Source: Candidatus Competibacteraceae bacterium
GTDB taxonomy: Bacteria > Pseudomonadota > Gammaproteobacteria > Competibacterales > Competibacteraceae
Direction: 5' to 3'
DNA length: 64,000 nt
NCBI GenBank assembly: GCA_016713505.1
Contig: JADJPA010000001.1
Location: 2,927,501 to 2,991,500 of the forward strand
The position numbers and the translations under genes are program-made. Under the pieces are notes generated by a model, which saw nothing but the letters and a program-made list of their open reading frames with translations, ran no database searches and was not told where the DNA came from. Shown piece after piece: positions 26,183-35,330 of this stretch (the stretch's first letter is position 1; every line of letters begins with the position of its first letter).

Positions 26183-27262
26183 TCAGCCGCGCCGTTTTTG
26201 GAAATCGGCCATGAAATCCACCAGGGCCTTGACCCCTTCCAACGGCATGGCGTTATAAATGCTGGCGCGCATTCCGCCGACCGAGCGATGGCCGGCCAGC
26301 GTCACCAGCCCGGCGCTTTTAGCTTCGGCCAGAAATGGTTTGTCCAGCGCTTCGTCGGGCAGAATGAACGGCACGTTCATCCAGGAGCGGTAGGCTGGAT
26401 CGACCGGATTCCGATAAAAGCCGGATTCGTCGATGGTTTTATAAAGCAAATCGGCCTTGGCTTGGTTGCGCTCGCCCATCGCTTTCAGCCCGCCTTGGGC
26501 CTTCAGCCACTGGAACACCAAACCGGCGATATACCAAGCGTAGGTCGGCGGGGTGTTGTACATCGAGCCTTCCTTGGCCATCGTCGCGTAGTCGAGCATG
26601 GTCGGGGTGCCGGCCACGGTTTGGCCCATCAAATCCTCGCGGAGGATGACGATGGTCAAGCCGGCGGGGCCGATATTTTTCTGCGCGCCGGCGTAGATCA
26701 GGCCGAATTTGCTCACGTCGATCGGTCGCGACAGCAGCGTTGAAGACATGTCCGCCGCCAGCGGCACGCCGACTTCGGGGATCTGGTGCATCTCGACGCC
26801 GCCGATGGTTTCATTCGGCGTGCAGTGGAAATAGGCGGCGTCCGGGTCGCATTTCCAGGTGTCGCGGGCCGGCACGGTGGTAAAGTTGGCCGATTCGGAA
26901 CTGGCGACGACGTTGACCTGGCAGAATTTCTTGGCTTCGGAAATGGCCTTTTTTGACCACTGTCCGGTGTTGAGGTAATCGGCCTTGTTCTTGCCGCGCA
27001 GCAGGTTCATCGGGGCCATCGCGAACTGGCCGGACGCGCCGCCTTGTAGGAACAGGACTTTGTAATTAGCCGGAATGGCGAGCAGTTCGCGCAGGTCGGC
27101 TTCGGCCTGTTCGGCGATGGAGACGAATTCCTTGCCGCGATGGCTCATTTCCATCACCGACATGCCGGAACCCCGCCAGTCGAGCATTTCGGCCTTGGCC
27201 TGTTCCAGAACCGCCTCGGGCAGCACTGCCGGGCCTGCGCTAAAGTTATAGGGGCGTGACAT
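26183..27262 (-). CDS. serC: Phosphoserine aminotransferase
   Basis: 359 residues from the ATG at 27,262, which has AAGGA eight bases upstream; the frame is open further but MSRPYNFSAGPAVLP is the usual start. It converts 3-phosphohydroxypyruvate and glutamate to phosphoserine. It also acts in pyridoxal phosphate synthesis in many bacteria. The PLP-binding lysine is in IYAGAQKNIGPAGLT. AGHRSVGGMRASIYNA near the C-terminus is a family signature. Together with serA it supplies two of the three serine steps; serB is not obvious here. Confidence 0.96.
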   Translation of the reverse strand: MSRPYNFSAGPAVLPEAVLEQAKAEMLDWRGSGMSVMEMSHRGKEFVSIAEQAEADLRELLAIPANYKVLFLQGGASGQFAMAPMNLLRGKNKADYLNTGQWSKKAISEAKKFCQVNVVASSESANFTTVPARDTWKCDPDAAYFHCTPNETIGGVEMHQIPEVGVPLAADMSSTLLSRPIDVSKFGLIYAGAQKNIGPAGLTIVILREDLMGQTVAGTPTMLDYATMAKEGSMYNTPPTYAWYIAGLVFQWLKAQGGLKAMGERNQAKADLLYKTIDESGFYRNPVDPAYRSWMNVPFILPDEALDKPFLAEAKSAGLVTLAGHRSVGGMRASIYNAMPLEGVKALVDFMADFQKRRG

Positions 27263-27405
27263 TGTAAACATCCTTCGTGACCGCACTGAAATCGCGGGCA
27301 TAGTAGCAGAAACCGTTATGAGCGGAAATTTGCGATACTTTAATTGAAGCGTTAGTCAGAGATTTACGAATATAAACTGTCTTTTTTATTTATCGGGCGC
27401 AGGTG

Positions 27406-30369
27406 ATGTTGGAACAAGACATAGAGCAAAAACTGCTCGAAAAGCTGAAGGATTTGAAATACGCCTATCGTTCGGATATCCGCGACCGAGACGCCCTAGA
27501 ACAAAACTTCCGCAAGAAGTTCGAGGCGCTTAACCGCGTTCACCTGACCGACAGCGAATTTTCCCGCCTGCTGGAGCAGATCATTGACCCCGGCGTGTTC
27601 GCCAACGCCCAGCGCCTGCGCGAGCGCAACACCTTCGAGCGGGAGGATGGGACACCGCTGCAATACACCTTGGTCAACCTCAAGGATTGGTGCAAGAACA
27701 GCTTCGAGGTGGTCAATCAACTGCGCATCAATACCCAGAACAGTCACCACCGCTATGATGTCATGTTGCTCATCAACGGCGTGCCCGTGGTGCAGATTGA
27801 GCTTAAAACGCTCGCCATCAGTTCGCGTCGCGCCATGCAGCAAATCGTTGATTACAAGAACGATCCTGGCAATGGTTACACTAAAACGCTGCTGTGTTTC
27901 GTGCAATTATTCGTCGTCAGCAACCGCAGCGATACCTGGTATTTCGCCAACAACGACGCCGAGCATTTCGCCTTTGACGCCGATGAGCGCTTCCTGCCGC
28001 TGTACCAGTTCGCCGATGTCGATAACCAGAAAATGACCCGTCTCGACGCCTTTGCCGACGCTTTCTTAAGTAAATGCGTGTTGGGCGAGATGATCAGCCG
28101 TTATATGGTGCTGGTCGCGAGCGAGCGCAAGCTGCTCATGATGCGGCCTTATCAGATCTATGCGGTGCGGGCCATCGTCGATTGCATCCACCAGAATCGG
28201 GGCAACGGCTACATCTGGCACACCACCGGCAGCGGCAAAACGCTCACCTCGTTTAAGGCGTCCACCCTGCTCAAGGACAACCCGGACATCGACAAATGCC
28301 TGTTCGTGGTGGATCGCAAAGACCTCGACCGCCAGACCCGCGAGGAATTTAACCGTTTCCAACCCGGCTGCGTCGAGGAAAACACTAACACCGAGACCCT
28401 GGTACGCCGTCTGCTGTCCACCGATTACGCCGATAAAGTCATTGTCACCACCATTCAGAAGCTCGGCTTGGCGCTGGATGGCGGCAACAAACGCCACTAT
28501 CAGCAGCGTCTGGAGCCGCTACGCCATAAGCGTTTGGTTTTCATTTTCGACGAATGCCACCGTTCCCAGTTTGGCGAGAACCATAAGGCGATTAAGGAAT
28601 TCTTCCCCAAGTCGCAGCTTTTTGGTTTTACCGGCACCCCTATCTTCGAGGCCAACGCTGGCTACCAACAGATCGAGGGCCAGCAAGCTTCATTCCTGAC
28701 CACCGCCGACCTTTTCGAGAAACAGCTTCACGCCTACACCATTACCCACGCCATCGAAGATCTGAACGTATTGCGTTTCCACATCGATTATTTCAAGGGC
28801 GAAGGGCAGGGCAAGCCCAAATCGGGAGAGACGCTGGCGCGTAAGGCGGTAGTCGAGGCGATTCTGGCCAAGCATGACGCCGCCACGAACAAGCGCAAAT
28901 TCAACGCGCTTCTGGCCACGGCTTCTATCAACGACGCTATTGATTACTATCGCCTGTTCGCCAAGATTCAGGCGCGGCGGCGGGCAGAAGACGACACCTT
29001 CCAGCCGCTCAACATCGCCTGTGTGTTTTCGCCCCCGGCGGAGGGTAACAAGGACGTGCAGCAGATTCAGGAAGATTTACCGCAGGAGAAGGCCGATAAC
29101 CAAGAGGCCCCGGAACAGAAGAAGGCCGCGCTGAAAGCCATCATCGCCGACTACAACGCCCGCTATGGCACGAACCATGATCTGAGTCATTTCGATCTGT
29201 ACTACCAGGACGTGCAAAAGCGTATCAAGGATCAAAAGTATCCCAACCGTGACCTGCCGCGTGCGCAGAAGATTGATGTCGTCATCGTGGTGGATATGCT
29301 GCTGACCGGCTTCGATTCTCAATACCTGAATACGCTGTACGTCGATAAAAATCTCAAGCACCACGGTCTGATTCAGGCGTTCTCACGCACCAATCGCGTG
29401 CTGAACGACACCAAGCCTTATGGCAACGTGCTCGACTTTCGCCAGCAGCAGGAGGCGGTGGACGCCGCGATTACCCTGTTCTCCGGCGAAAAGGTCGAAC
29501 GCGCTAAAACGATCTGGCTGGTCGATACCGCGACGGTGGTCATCGACAAGCTGGAACAGGCGGTCGCCGCGCTGGATACGTTCATGACCTCGCAGCGTTT
29601 GGCTTGCGCGCCGGAAGAGGTTGCCAACCTCAAGGGCGATACGGCTCGCAGTCAGTTCATCAATTTGTTCAAGGAGGTGCAGCGGCTCAAGACCCAGCTT
29701 GACCAGTACACTGACCTAAGCAAAGACAATGCCGCCAAGATTGAGCGGGTGATTTCACAGGATCAGTTACAAGCCTTCCGGGGTGTCTATCTAGAGACCG
29801 CGCAACGTCTTAAGGCACAACAGGATAAAGGCGGCAGCGACGCTGATCCGGTGCAGCAGCTTGATTTCGAGTTTTTGCTGTTTGCCTCGGCGGTGATTGA
29901 TTACGACTACATCATGGCGCTGATCGCTCGCTACACCCAGGCTGCGCCCGCCCGGCAGAGGGTGAGCCGCGAGGAGTTGATTGGCCTGCTCTCATCGACT
30001 GCTAACCTAATGAATGAGCGCGACGACATTGCCGATTACATCGGTACGCTGAAGATGGGCGAGGGTTTGAGTGAACAGGCGATCCGCCAGGGTTATGAAA
30101 CCTTTAAGGCTGAAAAGAATGCGCGGCAATTGGCGGCTATCGCGGACCAGCACGGTCTGGACACGGCGGCGCTGCAAGCCTTCGTCGATGGCATTATGGG
30201 CCGGATGATTTTTGATGGCGAACGCTTGAGCGATTTGCTCGCGCCGCTAGGCCTGGGTTGGAAGGTGCGCACGCAGAGGGAACTGGCCTTAATGGAGGAC
30301 TTGATACCGCTGTTGCATCGGTTGGCACAGGGGCGGGAGATTTCGGGGTTGGGGGCGTATGAGCAATAA
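27406..30369 (+). CDS. hsdR: Type I restriction enzyme, R subunit
   Basis: About 987 residues. The N-terminal nuclease region has NSHHRYDVMLLINGVPVVQI followed by ELKT (the PD-ExK type QxELK motif). The SF2 translocase follows with Walker A WHTTGSGKTLTS, DEAD-like FIFDECHRSQFG, and FGFTGTPIF. Motif VI-like QAFSRTNRVLND and a helical C-terminal domain complete it. The subunit cuts unmethylated DNA after ATP-driven translocation. A GTG one codon upstream could also serve as the start. The stop overlaps the start of hsdS by 11 bases. The gene is divergent from serC. Confidence 0.95.
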   Translation: MLEQDIEQKLLEKLKDLKYAYRSDIRDRDALEQNFRKKFEALNRVHLTDSEFSRLLEQIIDPGVFANAQRLRERNTFEREDGTPLQYTLVNLKDWCKNSFEVVNQLRINTQNSHHRYDVMLLINGVPVVQIELKTLAISSRRAMQQIVDYKNDPGNGYTKTLLCFVQLFVVSNRSDTWYFANNDAEHFAFDADERFLPLYQFADVDNQKMTRLDAFADAFLSKCVLGEMISRYMVLVASERKLLMMRPYQIYAVRAIVDCIHQNRGNGYIWHTTGSGKTLTSFKASTLLKDNPDIDKCLFVVDRKDLDRQTREEFNRFQPGCVEENTNTETLVRRLLSTDYADKVIVTTIQKLGLALDGGNKRHYQQRLEPLRHKRLVFIFDECHRSQFGENHKAIKEFFPKSQLFGFTGTPIFEANAGYQQIEGQQASFLTTADLFEKQLHAYTITHAIEDLNVLRFHIDYFKGEGQGKPKSGETLARKAVVEAILAKHDAATNKRKFNALLATASINDAIDYYRLFAKIQARRRAEDDTFQPLNIACVFSPPAEGNKDVQQIQEDLPQEKADNQEAPEQKKAALKAIIADYNARYGTNHDLSHFDLYYQDVQKRIKDQKYPNRDLPRAQKIDVVIVVDMLLTGFDSQYLNTLYVDKNLKHHGLIQAFSRTNRVLNDTKPYGNVLDFRQQQEAVDAAITLFSGEKVERAKTIWLVDTATVVIDKLEQAVAALDTFMTSQRLACAPEEVANLKGDTARSQFINLFKEVQRLKTQLDQYTDLSKDNAAKIERVISQDQLQAFRGVYLETAQRLKAQQDKGGSDADPVQQLDFEFLLFASAVIDYDYIMALIARYTQAAPARQRVSREELIGLLSSTANLMNERDDIADYIGTLKMGEGLSEQAIRQGYETFKAEKNARQLAAIADQHGLDTAALQAFVDGIMGRMIFDGERLSDLLAPLGLGWKVRTQRELALMEDLIPLLHRLAQGREISGLGAYEQ

Positions 30370-31792
30370 GACCTTTACAAAGACCACCCCGCCCCTTCGG
30401 GGCACCCCTCCAGAGGAGGGGAATGTGAAGATTCCCACAGCATCCGAACCACCCAGCAAACAAAATTCCCCTCCTCTGGAGGGGTGGCAGGCGAAGCCTG
30501 ACGGGGTGGTGCCTAAGCTGCGGTTTCCTGAGTTTAGGGATGTCGGTGATTGGGAAAATGAATTTTTTGAAGAATTATATTCTTTTAAGTTAACAAATAC
30601 ATACTCACGGGATATGCTGAGTTACGAAAAAGGTTTAGTAAAAAATATCCACTACGGTGATATACACAAAAAATTTTCTGCGTTATTTAATATCGAAAAT
30701 GAAGTAGTACCATTTATAAGTCCGTCATTGTCGCTCTTAAAAATTAAGCCAGCTAGCTACTGTGTTTTAGGCGATATGATTTTTGCCGACGCATCGGAAG
30801 ACTTAGGCGATATCGGAAAAAGTATAGAGATTATTAAATTAAACAATGAAAAACTATTGGCTGGATTGCACACTCTTTTAGCTCGGCAAAAAAATAAGAA
30901 ATTGGCGATTGGGTTTGGCGGATATCTATTTGGGTCAAGCAAAGTTCGAGAACAGATTAGGAAAGAAGCTCAAGGCTCAAAGGTTTTTGGCATTTCAGCG
31001 ACTAGGTTGTTGAATATTAGAATTAGCTTTCCTTCAGATAAGAAAGAACAACAAAAAATCGCCGACTGTCTTTCTTCCATCGATGAACTCATCGCCACCC
31101 AAACCCAAAAAATCAGCGCACTTAAAACCCATAAAAAAGCTTTGATGCAGCAGCTTTTTCCGGCGGAGGGTGAGACTGCGCCTAAGTTGCGGTTTGCTGA
31201 GTTTCGGGATAATGGGGGGTGGCATACTAGACAATTAGGTGAGTTTATCACTGAAAGAATTCAGTCTTTAGAAGAAAAGTTACCATTATTTAGTTTAACT
31301 ATAGAAACTGGAATTACTGCAAAAACTGAACGCTATGAGAGATCTTTTTTAGTTAAAAATGAAGAAGAAGCTTATAAAGTAGTTTTACCTAATGATTTTG
31401 CTTACAACCCAATGAATTTGAGGTTTGGAGCAATTGCAAGACACTCTGGTGCTGAAAGGGTTGCATTATCTAAATACTATAATATCTTCTATTGCGACCA
31501 ATCTGTAGAGGCCAGATTTTGTGAATACTACTTCAAAAGCGATAATATGGTTAAGTTTTATGACAATATGGCTATTGGGTCATTGATCGAGAAAAGGCGT
31601 GTTCATTTTAATGAATTTCTTAAATTCACGATTCGTTTTCCAATTCTGAAAGAGCAGCAAAAAATTGCTGACTGCCTCTCTTCTATCGATGATCTCATCA
31701 CTGCCCAAACCCAAAAACTCGAAGCTCTTAAAGCCCATAAAAAAGGCCTGATGCAGCAACTCTTCCCCTCGGCGGATGATGCATCCGACTAA
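30359..31792 (+). CDS. hsdS: Type I restriction specificity subunit with in-frame palindromic insert
   Basis: 477 residues. Two target-recognition domains are present, each followed by a conserved helical spacer. The two spacers are nearly identical (EQQKIADCLSSIDELIATQT and EQQKIADCLSSIDDLITAQT, each ending in LMQQLFP). Residues 9-50 do not belong to the family. They are encoded by a palindromic repeat (30,383-30,510) and read TTPPLRGTPPEEGN and NSPPLEGWQAKPDGVV. KLRFPEFRD, the usual HsdS beginning, follows only after this. The ATG overlaps hsdR. Recognition domains are AT-rich compared with the flanking genes, a common sign of domain exchange. Whether the subunit is functional with the extra N-terminus is unknown. 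Confidence 0.92.
   Translation: MSNKTFTKTTPPLRGTPPEEGNVKIPTASEPPSKQNSPPLEGWQAKPDGVVPKLRFPEFRDVGDWENEFFEELYSFKLTNTYSRDMLSYEKGLVKNIHYGDIHKKFSALFNIENEVVPFISPSLSLLKIKPASYCVLGDMIFADASEDLGDIGKSIEIIKLNNEKLLAGLHTLLARQKNKKLAIGFGGYLFGSSKVREQIRKEAQGSKVFGISATRLLNIRISFPSDKKEQQKIADCLSSIDELIATQTQKISALKTHKKALMQQLFPAEGETAPKLRFAEFRDNGGWHTRQLGEFITERIQSLEEKLPLFSLTIETGITAKTERYERSFLVKNEEEAYKVVLPNDFAYNPMNLRFGAIARHSGAERVALSKYYNIFYCDQSVEARFCEYYFKSDNMVKFYDNMAIGSLIEKRRVHFNEFLKFTIRFPILKEQQKIADCLSSIDDLITAQTQKLEALKAHKKGLMQQLFPSADDASD
30383..30510. repeat. Palindromic element, copy 1 (inside hsdS)
   Basis: The 128-base unit has complementary ends (ACCACCCCG ... CGGGGTGGT). Inside are internal arms (CCCCTCCAGAGGAGGGGAAT and its complement) around a 40-base spacer. 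It is read in frame as part of HsdS. The same arms recur at 31,845-31,944 and, as a half unit, at 32,317-32,358. Confidence 0.85.
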
Positions 31793-31844
31793 TGCTAAAG
31801 AAGATTCTGATTATCGAATGTTCCGAAGCGTTGCAATGAAGACA

Positions 31845-31944
31845 ACCACCCCGCCCCTGCGGGGCACCCCTCCACAGGAGGGGAATAAATCGCTGCTAAT
31901 TCCCCTCCTGTGGAGGGGTGGCAGGCGAAGCCTGACGGGGTGGT
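31845..31944. repeat. Palindromic element, copy 2 (between hsdS and DUF559 gene)
   Basis: A 100-base full copy with a short spacer between its arms. Both arms match copy 1 closely, including the GGCAGGCGAAGCCTGACGG stem. It ends three bases before the ATG of the DUF559 gene. Confidence 0.85.
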
Positions 31945-31947
31945 CTG

Positions 31948-32364
31948 ATGCGCGGTACTAGGCAATATCTCTCTCTTCCCTACAACCCAGCTCTTAAGCA
32001 ACGCGCCAGGGAATTACGCCGCGCGGGAAATTTATCCGAAGTTCTGCTTTGGAATCAGCTAAAAAACAAGCAATTCCTCGGTCTTGACTTTGATCGGCAA
32101 AAGATTATCGGTAACTACATCGTTGATTTTTACTGCGCCGAGAAAGCAACCGTTATCGAAATTGACGGTAGTAGTCATGATGACAAGGCCGACTATGATG
32201 CAAGGCGGGATGCATTCCTTATAAGCCTCGATTTGACCGTTGTTCATCTGCTGGACTGCGATGTGAAAAGCAATTTATCGGGTGTATTAGATTTTTTGCG
32301 ACACCAGACAGTGTTTACCACCCCGCCCCTGCGGGGCACCCCTCCAAAGGAGGGGAATGAATGA
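31948..32364 (+). CDS. DUF559 / Vsr-like endonuclease-fold protein
   Basis: 138 residues. NPALKQRARELRRAGNLSEV, then LLWNQLKNKQFLGLDFDRQK and IGNYIVDFYCAEKATVIEID, are diagnostic of DUF559, a very-short-patch-repair-like nuclease fold. The conserved D of VDFYC and E of VIEIDG form the expected metal site. These genes are frequent riders in mobile and defence loci, with unproved function. The last 15 residues (TTPPLRGTPPKEGNE) come from palindrome copy 3, which supplies the stop codon. The gene begins right after copy 2, so it is framed by repeats. Confidence 0.88.
   Translation: MRGTRQYLSLPYNPALKQRARELRRAGNLSEVLLWNQLKNKQFLGLDFDRQKIIGNYIVDFYCAEKATVIEIDGSSHDDKADYDARRDAFLISLDLTVVHLLDCDVKSNLSGVLDFLRHQTVFTTPPLRGTPPKEGNE
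32317..32358. repeat. Palindromic element, copy 3 (left arm only)
   Basis: A 42-base left arm identical in layout to copies 1 and 2 (ACCACCCCG to GGGGAAT). It encodes the C-terminus of the DUF559 protein. The right arm is absent, and the next gene starts three bases later. Confidence 0.8.
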
Positions 32365-33460
32365 GTAATCAACCGAAGATTTACTCTTACAAGACGCTAC
32401 GCGGACTCGTAAACCGGCTGCGTGATGACCTCAACAGTCAGGATTTTGTCTTGCTCTATGCCTACAACGGCACAGGTAAAACGCGCCTGTCAATGGAATT
32501 CAAGGACGCAATTAAGAAAAGAAAAGGCGTTAAACGCGATACGCTCTACTTCAACGCCTTCACTGAAGACCTCTTTCATTGGGATAACGATTTAACCGGT
32601 GATCGCCAGCGCCATCTAAAAATTAATTCAGATTCACGTTTCTTGCTGGGTTTTAAGGAATTGGCTCTGGAACAAAAGATTTTCACTTACCTGGTGCGTT
32701 ACGCCGATTTCGATTTCAAAATCGATTACGAGCATTGGACTATTCGCTTCTCGCGCGACGGTCTGGATTACATCAAAATATCGCGTGGCGAGGAGAATAT
32801 CTTTATCTGGTGCATCTTTTTGGCGCTCTGCGAACTCACCATTGACGGCGCGGACGCTTATAACTGGGTTCAGTTTCTCTACATCGACGATCCAATTTCC
32901 TCACTAGATGACAACAACGCTATCGCCGTGGCCAGCGATCTAGCGCAGTTACTGAAACGGGCCAAGGGTCGGGTGAAGACTGTGGTTTCGTCCCACCACG
33001 GGCTGTTTTTCAATGTGATGTGCAACGAACTCAAGAAACAATCACACAAAAAATATTTCCTCCACCGTAGCGGTACGTCAGATAGATATGGCCTGCAAGC
33101 GACTGACGATATGCCCTTTTTCACCATGTCGCCCTCCTGAGCGAACTGCAACAAGCGGCGCAATCCGGTCGGCTTTACACACACCATTTCAATATGCTGC
33201 GCGGCATTCTGGAAAAAACTGCAACCTTCTTCGGTTTCGACGACTTCTCTGAATGTATTCACGGCGTGGACGACGAAGTGCTCTACGCCCGCGCCCTGAA
33301 TCTCCTGAGTCACGGCAATTATTCCGTTTATCAACCCCGCGAGATGGTTGGCGATACCAAGGATTTGTTCTGTCGCATCCTCCGTGCTTTTCTGGATCGA
33401 TACCGCTTCGCGTTGCCAGAAATCACCGCCCAAACGAGACCACCACCGAACACCCCATGA
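32361..33460 (+). pseudogene. PrrC-like AAA/ABC ATPase, split by one frameshift
   Basis: The first frame (to 33,140) has Walker A LYAYNGTGKTRLS, an ABC-type signature ISRGEENIFI and Walker B FLYIDDPISSLDDNN. This is the layout of ATPases of the RloC/PrrC group. At a T5 run (33,117-33,121) the frame is lost. Adding one T lets it continue as HHVALLSELQQAAQSGRLYT and FNMLRGILEKTATFFGF to a stop at 33,460, about 366 residues in all. EcoPrrC, from memory 396 residues and encoded inside a type I hsd locus, has an Arg-x3-Glu...His triad. Here R281, E285 and H318 sit at similar spacing after the frameshift. The stop overlaps the hsdM start. The break could be real or a sequencing error. The nuclease assignment is an inference. 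Confidence 0.72.
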
Positions 33461-35064
33461 CTGAGAACGATCAAAGACAACTGGGCCAAACCCTCTGGGC
33501 TGTCGCCGATCAATTGCGCGGCGCGATGAACGCGGACGACTTCCGCGATTACATGCTTTCTTTCCTGTTTCTGCGCTACCTCTCGGACAACTACGAGGGG
33601 GCGGCCAAAAAAGAGCTGGGTCGCGATTACCCGGAGCCGACGACACAGCCGAATAAGCCGCCGCTGCGCCTGTGGTACGACGCAAACCCAGAAGACATTG
33701 CGGAATTCGAGCAGCAAATGCGCCGCAAGGTGCATTATGTAATCAAGCCAGAATTTCTCTGGAGCAGTATCGCCGAACAGGCTCGTACCCAAGACGGCGA
33801 GTTGCTGCATACCCTGCAACAGGGCTTCAAATACATCGAAACCGAATCCTTCCAGAGCAGCTTTCAGGGCCTGTTCTCGGAAATTAACCTGGATTCGGAA
33901 AAGCTCGGCAAGAAGTATGCAGATCGCAACGCCAAACTGTGCGCCATCGTCACTCGAATTGCCGAGGGCATCGCCAAATTCTCCACGCACAGCGATGTCC
34001 TGGGCGACGCCTATGAATACCTCATTGGCCAATTCGCCGCCGGTTCCGGTAAAAAGGCCGGAGAGTTCTACACACCGCAGCAGATCTCGACCATCCTCTC
34101 CGAGATTGTCACCCTCGACAGCCAGGACCCGGCCGCAGGCAAAAAGAAGAAACTTGACAAGGTGTTAGATTTCGCCTGCGGTTCCGGCTCGCTCCTCCTC
34201 AACGTGCGCAAACAGCTTGGTCCGCACGGCATCGGCAAGATTTACGGCCAGGAAAAGAACATCACCACTTACAATCTGGCCCGGATGAATATGCTGCTGC
34301 ATGGGTTGAAAGATTCGGAATTCGAGATTTATCACGGCGATTCGCTGCTGAACGAATGGCCGATGCTTAGAGAAGCTAATCCCGCCAGGAAGCTACAATT
34401 CGACGCGGTAGTAGCCAATCCACCGTTTAGCTATCGTTGGGAACCCACCGAAGCCTTAGGCGAGGATTTCCGTTTCAAAAGCTACGGTCTGGCTCCCAAA
34501 TCCGCCGCCGATTTCGCTTTTCTGCTACACGGCTTCCACTTCCTGGGTCAGGAAGGCGTAATGGCGATCATCCTGCCCCACGGTGTGCTATTTCGTGGCG
34601 GCGCTGAAGAGCGTATCCGTACCAAACTGCTCAAGGACGGTCACATCGACACCATTATTGGACTGCCCGCCAATCTCTTTTTCTCCACTGGCATTCCGGT
34701 CTGTATCCTGGTTCTCAAGCGTTGCAAGAAGCCGGACGATATCTTGTTTATTAATGCCAGCGAATACTTCGAGAAAGGCAAACGACAGAATCGTCTATTG
34801 CCAGAGCACATCGATAAAATCGTCTCGACCTATCAGTTTCGTAAAGAAGAAGACCGATACTCGAAGCGAGTAACAATAGAGCGGATTGCGGAGGAAGGCT
34901 ATAACCTGAACATTTCACGCTATGTCAGTACCGCAATAGCGGATGAAGTGATCGACCTCAGTGCGGTAAATAGTGAGCTGGCGGTATTGGAAGAAAAAAT
35001 CGTAGCGACTACGAAAAAGCATAATGAATTCCTTAAGGAGCTTGGTTTGCCGCTTCTTCCCTGA
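33457..35064 (+). CDS. hsdM: Type I restriction enzyme, M subunit (N6-adenine methyltransferase)
   Basis: 535 residues from the ATG at 33,457; the longer open frame upstream is the other reading of the preceding gene. The N-terminal helical domain reads LWAVADQLRGAMNADDFRDY. The SAM-binding motif is VLDFACGSGSLLLNV and the catalytic motif is VANPPFSYRW (NPPF). It methylates adenine on the host recognition site together with HsdS and is needed for restriction. Its position last, after the PrrC-like gene, is unusual for an hsd operon. The overlap ATGA with the preceding stop suggests coupled translation. Confidence 0.95.
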   Translation: MTENDQRQLGQTLWAVADQLRGAMNADDFRDYMLSFLFLRYLSDNYEGAAKKELGRDYPEPTTQPNKPPLRLWYDANPEDIAEFEQQMRRKVHYVIKPEFLWSSIAEQARTQDGELLHTLQQGFKYIETESFQSSFQGLFSEINLDSEKLGKKYADRNAKLCAIVTRIAEGIAKFSTHSDVLGDAYEYLIGQFAAGSGKKAGEFYTPQQISTILSEIVTLDSQDPAAGKKKKLDKVLDFACGSGSLLLNVRKQLGPHGIGKIYGQEKNITTYNLARMNMLLHGLKDSEFEIYHGDSLLNEWPMLREANPARKLQFDAVVANPPFSYRWEPTEALGEDFRFKSYGLAPKSAADFAFLLHGFHFLGQEGVMAIILPHGVLFRGGAEERIRTKLLKDGHIDTIIGLPANLFFSTGIPVCILVLKRCKKPDDILFINASEYFEKGKRQNRLLPEHIDKIVSTYQFRKEEDRYSKRVTIERIAEEGYNLNISRYVSTAIADEVIDLSAVNSELAVLEEKIVATTKKHNEFLKELGLPLLP

Positions 35065-35086
35065 TCCGGTCGATTGTTTATCGAAT

Positions 35087-35274
35087 ATGAAACGCCTCTA
35101 CCCCTTTCTTTTCGTCTTCTTATGGAGTACCGGTTTTATCGGTGCGCGGTTTGGGAGGCTACCGTATACCGGGCCATTGCTCTTTTATTAACACGCTATC
35201 TATCGATCATCAGCTTGATGGGGTCTATCGCAGTATTCAGACGTACCCCGTGGCCTGATGACCTGCAACAATAA
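35087..35274 (+). pseudogene. EamA transporter gene remnant
   Basis: The start MKRLYPFLFVFLWSTGFIGA is almost the same as the start of the intact EamA protein at 36,613. After 34 codons there is a stop. The homology continues in another frame (TRYLSIISLMGSIAVFRRTP against VRYLCVIVLMTALAVVSGAP) and ends at 35,274. Third-position differences are common, so it is not a recent copy. About 62 of 285 codons remain. A DUF4143 ATPase gene lies between the relic and the intact gene. Confidence 0.82.
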
Positions 35275-35305
35275 AGCGGCGCGGTCTGATCGTCCTTGCA
35301 TTTGT

Positions 35306-35318
35306 GGAATTGAATTCC
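35306..35318. promoter_or_regulatory. Palindrome in the DUF4143 gene promoter region
   Basis: GGAATT-G-AATTCC is a perfect 13-base dyad starting 25 bases before the ATG. A CATAAT box (35,318-35,323) overlaps its end. The arrangement would suit an autoregulatory operator, but no regulator is identified. Confidence 0.4.
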
Positions 35319-35330
35319 ATAATTGCACGG

